Shown here one piece after another: positions 60,446 through 64,000 of a DNA stretch of 64,000 nt (positions are counted from its first letter, which is position 1; the number at the start of each line of letters is the position of its first letter). Source of the stretch: CAZAMP01 sp964486455 (lineage in GTDB: Bacteria; Eisenbacteria; RBG-16-71-46; CAZAMP01); contig CAZAMP010000011.1 in assembly GCA_964486455.1 (NCBI GenBank), positions 1-64,000 of the forward strand, given 5' to 3'. Both the position numbers and the translations under genes were made by a program. The notes beneath the pieces are model-generated. The model ran no database searches and had not been told where the DNA came from. It was given only the letters and a program-made list of their open reading frames with translations.

Positions 60446-63400
60446 CTACTCCACGGCTTTCATCGCCAACTCGTACATCCGTCGAACCAGCGGGTCGTGC
60501 TCGTCCAGCATGCGAAGCGTCACGAACGCGATCGTCTCTTCTTCGCCGAGCTTCATGAGCGCCTCGACGGCCGCTGCTCTGGCGGCGGGTGGTTCGGCCT
60601 CCGATGACGCGTCGAGTGCGGCCATCAGTACGCGGCGGGCGCGGGAGCGGGCGACGAGGCTCGCCGCGTCGCTGCTGTCACGGAGGGCGAACGCGAGCTT
60701 GCCCAGCGTGCGGATACGGATCGCGCGCTGTGTCGCCCCGGCGTCGAGGCTTTCGCAGAGCGGTGTGATGGAGGCGGTGCCCAGCCTTTGCAGGCCGTCG
60801 GACGCCGCCGCGCGAACCGTGAGAATCGAATCGGATAGCCGATCGCTGAGAAGGCCGGCGGCCGCGCTGTCCTTCAGCGCCGCCAGCGCGCGCACGGCGT
60901 TGATCCGGATCCGTTCGCTGTCGTGAGCGAGGAAGGAGCGCAGTGTCCGTGAGGCCTCCAGATCGCCGATCCGACCCAGCGCGTAGAGCATGCGATACCA
61001 ATCGTCTCGATACGCGTTCTTGCCGAGCATGCGCTCGAGCGGCTCCCTGGCTTCAGGACGTTTCAGCTCACCCATGACGCGGATCATGTTTCGACGCGTC
61101 GTCTCGTCATCGCTTTCGAGGTAGAAGATCGCGCGCGCCGTGAACGAATCCGGGTGCGCCTTCGCCAACTCCTCGATCGTGCGGTACTCGAGGCTCTTGC
61201 GTGTGGCGAGTTTCTCTCTGAGAACGTAATCGACCGCGTCGGTGCCCTTCGCGATGAGCGCCTTTCTCGCGCGGCGGACCTTCTCTCTCGCGCTTCCAAC
61301 CTCCCAGATCGACGCCGTCTCGAAGAGCTCGTCGACCGCGCGGAGTGAATCCTCCGCGGTCAGCACGACCTCCGGGACCTTCTCGCCGGGAAGCTCGAGA
61401 TCGCGATCCAGATCGATGCCGAGTCCATACGTGTTGTGCGTCCACACCGAACCGTCGGCGCCGGGAGACCACCGCGAGTACGTGTCTTTTCCTTCGAGGT
61501 CGAGAAAGATGCCCGGGCCGCAACTGCCACGCGCCCAGCGAACCCATCCCTGGCCGCCACCGTACGTCGCGTAGAAGTCATTGCCGTGCGCATCGATGAA
61601 GATCGCGGTGGAGTTTGTGAGGCTCACACCCTGGCCGTTGTCGACGACGTAGTAATCGTTCCCTTCTTCGTCGAGGAAGAACGCCGCCGAGTAATCGTGT
61701 CCGGTCCCCTGGGTCACTCCGAACTTCGAGACGTACTGATCCTCACCGCCGCGATCCCAGAGAGTGCCTACGGCCAGATGCACACCCGCACCCTGCGCGT
61801 ACTGGGAGGCGTGATAGGAATCGTTGCCGGCGCCGTCGAACAGCAGGCCGATCGAATACCAGTAGCCGACCCCCTGTGCGTAGATCTCGCCGTTGTAGAA
61901 GTCGTTCCCCTCTTCATCGAGAAGCAGGCCGACACCGCCGCCCGCACGCGGCCGGAAGCCGATCGAGTAGCCCTGCGAGAGCGACTGGAAATCGTCCGGG
62001 CGAAGCGGTGCGTGCACATAGCGGCCACCCGATCGATAGGTGTCGCTGCCGAACCGGTCGTAGAGAATGCCCACCCCGAACGTGGAGGCGAAGCCCTGCG
62101 AGAAGCGCGCGCATAGATAGGTGTCGTTGTCATTGTGGCGAATCGGCACGGCACCCGTGCCGGGCACCTTCTTGAGTCCTGCATCGAAGGCTCGGTCGTC
62201 GGTCAGCTCCGGACCCGGAGGTGGTGGGCCGGCACCGTCGGAGACCAGGGCGCCGATGCCGAAGGCGCCCGCTCCCTGGCAGAGATTGCGACCCGAGTAG
62301 AAATCCGTACCGGCCCGGTCGTACAGGAAGCCCGCGCCGAAGAAGCCGGCACCCGCCGACCCATCGTCTCCCCGGTAGATGTCGTCACCGCCGGTGTCGA
62401 TCAGCACCGCGACGCCGAGAAGCGCCCCGCCAAGCGCAAAGGGAAGATCGGACGCGTCATAGAGATCGTCGCCGCCGAGGTCAACGACGGCACTGAACGA
62501 ACGCGTGAGGGTGCCGATCGCCGACGCCGCGCGTCCGCGGTAGATGTCATCGCCGCCGAGGTCGATCACGACGGCAATCTCGGAGAGCGCTTCGGCTGAA
62601 TAGGTGTTGTCCCGCGGTCCCCCGACGACGATGAGCCCCCAGGGGCTGTCGGCGGTCAGGACCACCGAGCCGTCCACGCCTTCGGCGTGCTGGAGGGCGC
62701 GCGATTGCGGAAGATCCACGGCCCCGTTCGCTAACTCGGACAGCGCGGCGAGAAACATCCGGGCGGCGCCGGTGAGCGCGGAGCGGTCCATCTTCGCCGC
62801 CATGTCCAGTATCGGGTCTTCGGAAAGCTCGGCCGTCGTGTCGGGAGCCAAACCCATCTCGAATTGGAGCCGCCCCTTCCGCGTGATGTCGTCCGCATCG
62901 TCCTCCCAGTTGCCCCAGAAGGCGGGTGCGGCCATCACGAGGTGCGCGGTTTCCTCGGGCGTGAGCTCCGCGAAGGCGTCGTGGAGTAGCGCCTCCGCCG
63001 ATTGAACGCTCGCTATGAAGTCGCCGACGTACGAGTCGCGGTCCGTGCTCCGGTCGGTTTCCCAATAGCCGTCCGCGTCGAAGCGCGTCGCCGGCCACCG
63101 CCACGCTCCATGCGCCGCGTCGTCGGGCGCATCACCCAGAGCGCCCAGAAGATTGGCGATCACAATGGGATCATCCGCGGCGGCCCGGAACTCCGAGACG
63201 ACCTGCTGTTGCCAGCCCGGAAGACTCAACGGGTCATTCAGGATGTCCTCGACGACGCTCAAGCGAAACGTGTCGTCTTCTGCGTAGAGCTTGTCGAACC
63301 CCAGTTCTGGCCGCGCGACGTCGAGGTACTCGAGCGCGCGCGTTAGGGTCGCAGAGGCCAGCGAGTCGAGACCTGAGACGGTCCCCGCATCGGGCGGTGA

Positions 63401-63529
63401 TGCCTGCGCTCCCACGGACGACCCAACCCAGAGCACCAAGCACGCGCAGAGGAGCATGCCACGGCCCACCGAGAGACGCCGTGCAGCCGGAGAACAACCG
63501 CGGTTTGATCTATGTGTATTGAATGCCAT
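60446..63529 (-). CDS. Large secreted protein with D-x-x-G-x-D-x-Y repeats and C-terminal HEAT-like repeats
   Basis: A 1027-residue exported protein; signal peptide about residues 1-41 with A-Q-A-S near the cleavage site. Residues about 60-310 are helical and charged. Residues about 321-684 carry eleven copies of hydrophobic-x-D-x-x-G-x-D-x-Y/F (for example V-I-D-L-G-G-D-D-I-Y at 321-330 and L-L-D-E-E-G-N-D-F-Y), alternating with Q-G-x-G stretches at roughly 24-residue spacing. The pattern suggests a beta-solenoid with acidic turns that could bind calcium. Residues about 720-1027 form HEAT-like helical repeats (R-I-N-A-V-R-A-L-A-A-L-K-D). No enzyme motif is seen. A surface scaffold or adhesin is a reasonable guess. 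Confidence 0.72.
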   Translation of the reverse strand: MAFNTHRSNRGCSPAARRLSVGRGMLLCACLVLWVGSSVGAQASPPDAGTVSGLDSLASATLTRALEYLDVARPELGFDKLYAEDDTFRLSVVEDILNDPLSLPGWQQQVVSEFRAAADDPIVIANLLGALGDAPDDAAHGAWRWPATRFDADGYWETDRSTDRDSYVGDFIASVQSAEALLHDAFAELTPEETAHLVMAAPAFWGNWEDDADDITRKGRLQFEMGLAPDTTAELSEDPILDMAAKMDRSALTGAARMFLAALSELANGAVDLPQSRALQHAEGVDGSVVLTADSPWGLIVVGGPRDNTYSAEALSEIAVVIDLGGDDIYRGRAASAIGTLTRSFSAVVDLGGDDLYDASDLPFALGGALLGVAVLIDTGGDDIYRGDDGSAGAGFFGAGFLYDRAGTDFYSGRNLCQGAGAFGIGALVSDGAGPPPPGPELTDDRAFDAGLKKVPGTGAVPIRHNDNDTYLCARFSQGFASTFGVGILYDRFGSDTYRSGGRYVHAPLRPDDFQSLSQGYSIGFRPRAGGGVGLLLDEEGNDFYNGEIYAQGVGYWYSIGLLFDGAGNDSYHASQYAQGAGVHLAVGTLWDRGGEDQYVSKFGVTQGTGHDYSAAFFLDEEGNDYYVVDNGQGVSLTNSTAIFIDAHGNDFYATYGGGQGWVRWARGSCGPGIFLDLEGKDTYSRWSPGADGSVWTHNTYGLGIDLDRDLELPGEKVPEVVLTAEDSLRAVDELFETASIWEVGSAREKVRRARKALIAKGTDAVDYVLREKLATRKSLEYRTIEELAKAHPDSFTARAIFYLESDDETTRRNMIRVMGELKRPEAREPLERMLGKNAYRDDWYRMLYALGRIGDLEASRTLRSFLAHDSERIRINAVRALAALKDSAAAGLLSDRLSDSILTVRAAASDGLQRLGTASITPLCESLDAGATQRAIRIRTLGKLAFALRDSSDAASLVARSRARRVLMAALDASSEAEPPAARAAAVEALMKLGEEETIAFVTLRMLDEHDPLVRRMYELAMKAVE

Positions 63530-63684
63530 CGTTTGCGAAGGTAGCTCAGCTCATCGCCTGCCGCAACCGCATCGGATTCGGCACGGTTCAGGTCGTGAGG
63601 CATGGACGCTAACGACAACTGCACCATTGATAAGCGGAGAGCCGATGATGATATAGTAAAGGGATGACTCGACAATGTTGGTAA

Positions 63685-64000
63685 ATGCTCGACGGGCAGA
63701 TCAACATGCGCGACGCGGTCGACGGCGACCCGATTGCCGGCGGGATCTTCGACTTCGGGCTCTTCCTCTTTCACAATGCGAAGCGACTCATCGACAAAGG
63801 TAGCGGGCCATACTTCTACCTGCCCAAGCTCGAAAGCCACCTCGAAGCGCGACTGTGGAACGATATCCTCATCTACGCGCAGGGCGGGATGGCTGCGCAG
63901 ATTCCGATCAAGCACGATCCGGAAGCCAACGCCGAAGCGTTCGCGAAGGTGCGCGCGCACCGACGCGAACTCGGCGAAGCTGCTGACCAGCGACATCGAT
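63685..64000 (+). pseudogene. aceB: Malate synthase fragment with internal deletion
   Basis: The plus-strand frame from 63685 to the window end reads L-D-G-Q-I-N-M-R-D-A-V, then G-S-G-P-Y-F-Y-L-P-K-L-E-S-H-L-E-A-R-L-W-N-D, a hallmark of malate synthase A. Immediately after Y-A-Q it jumps to G-G-M-A-A-Q-I-P-I-K-H-D-P-E-A-N, which normally lies about 95 residues further on. The missing part includes the I-E-T-L and G-R-W-D metal-binding region. A stop at 63682-63684 closes the frame upstream, so the first 130 or so residues are also absent. After K-V-R-A the family sequence is lost. The fragment cannot be active. It may be a genomic remnant or an assembly junction. Confidence 0.75.

Noticed and set aside
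63343..63996. 217-codon minus-strand frame at the window end
   Set aside because: It overlaps the malate synthase fragment antisense and the 5' end of the repeat protein; the malate synthase match on the plus strand is decisive.
1..64000. CRISPR arrays, rRNA, tRNA and complete insertion sequences
   Set aside because: Looked for regularly spaced direct repeats, conserved rRNA segments, cloverleaf-like stretches and transposase motifs; none seen.

Overview
The window is GC-rich, densely coded DNA from a Gram-negative bacterium. Evidence for a Gram-negative envelope: an lpxB-msbA-acyltransferase lipid A cluster, a TolC/adaptor/RND efflux set, an Omp85-type barrel, TonB-like domains and many lipobox proteins. 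Secreted proteins with FlgD/T9SS-like C-terminal domains, a cytochrome bc complex with a nine-haem partner, TMTC-like TPR mannosyltransferases and many peptidases fit the FCB neighbourhood (Eisenbacteria, Krumholzibacteriota, Latescibacterota or Gemmatimonadota-like lineages). The phylum is inference. No rRNA, tRNA, CRISPR array or intact transposon was seen.

Layout. 0.4-2.3 kb: nitroreductase, small hypothetical protein, and a Phd/YefM antitoxin with an N-terminally truncated ParE/RelE-like toxin. 2.3-9.6 kb (minus strand): secreted propeller-like protein, then a respiratory operon (Rieske, cytochrome b, nonahaem cytochrome c), then a membrane metallopeptidase and a TPR protein. 10-16 kb: secreted metzincin protease and partner, lipoprotein, GT-C-like membrane protein, membrane-anchored bifunctional-nuclease/PDZ protein. 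16-25 kb: integral membrane protein, TMTC-like TPR protein, outer-membrane barrel with periplasmic partner, sulfatase-fold enzyme, lipoprotein. 25-31 kb: PiT phosphate permease with PhoU-like partner, a lipoprotein with a degenerate caspase/CHAT-like core, small lipoproteins and a truncated TolB-like gene. 31-37 kb: RsgA, a BlaI/M56-TonB regulatory pair with tandem operators, and two TSUP permeases around a methyltransferase.

37-44 kb carries the most striking locus: one uninterrupted reading frame joins a TetR regulator to a TolC-type outer-membrane channel through an internal signal sequence. It is followed by translationally coupled adaptor and RND pump genes, with a TetR-like inverted repeat over the promoter. 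44-52 kb holds lipid A genes, but lpxB and msbA each contain an apparent single-base frameshift. hipA, radC and a small secreted-protein gene nearby are fragments or broken. 52-64 kb: a Rossmann/PAS histidine kinase with response regulator, peroxiredoxin, transglutaminase, YpdA-like reductase, PPDK regulator, FetAB exporter, and a large secreted protein with eleven D-x-x-G-x-D-x-Y repeats plus HEAT-like repeats. The window ends in a malate synthase fragment with an internal deletion.
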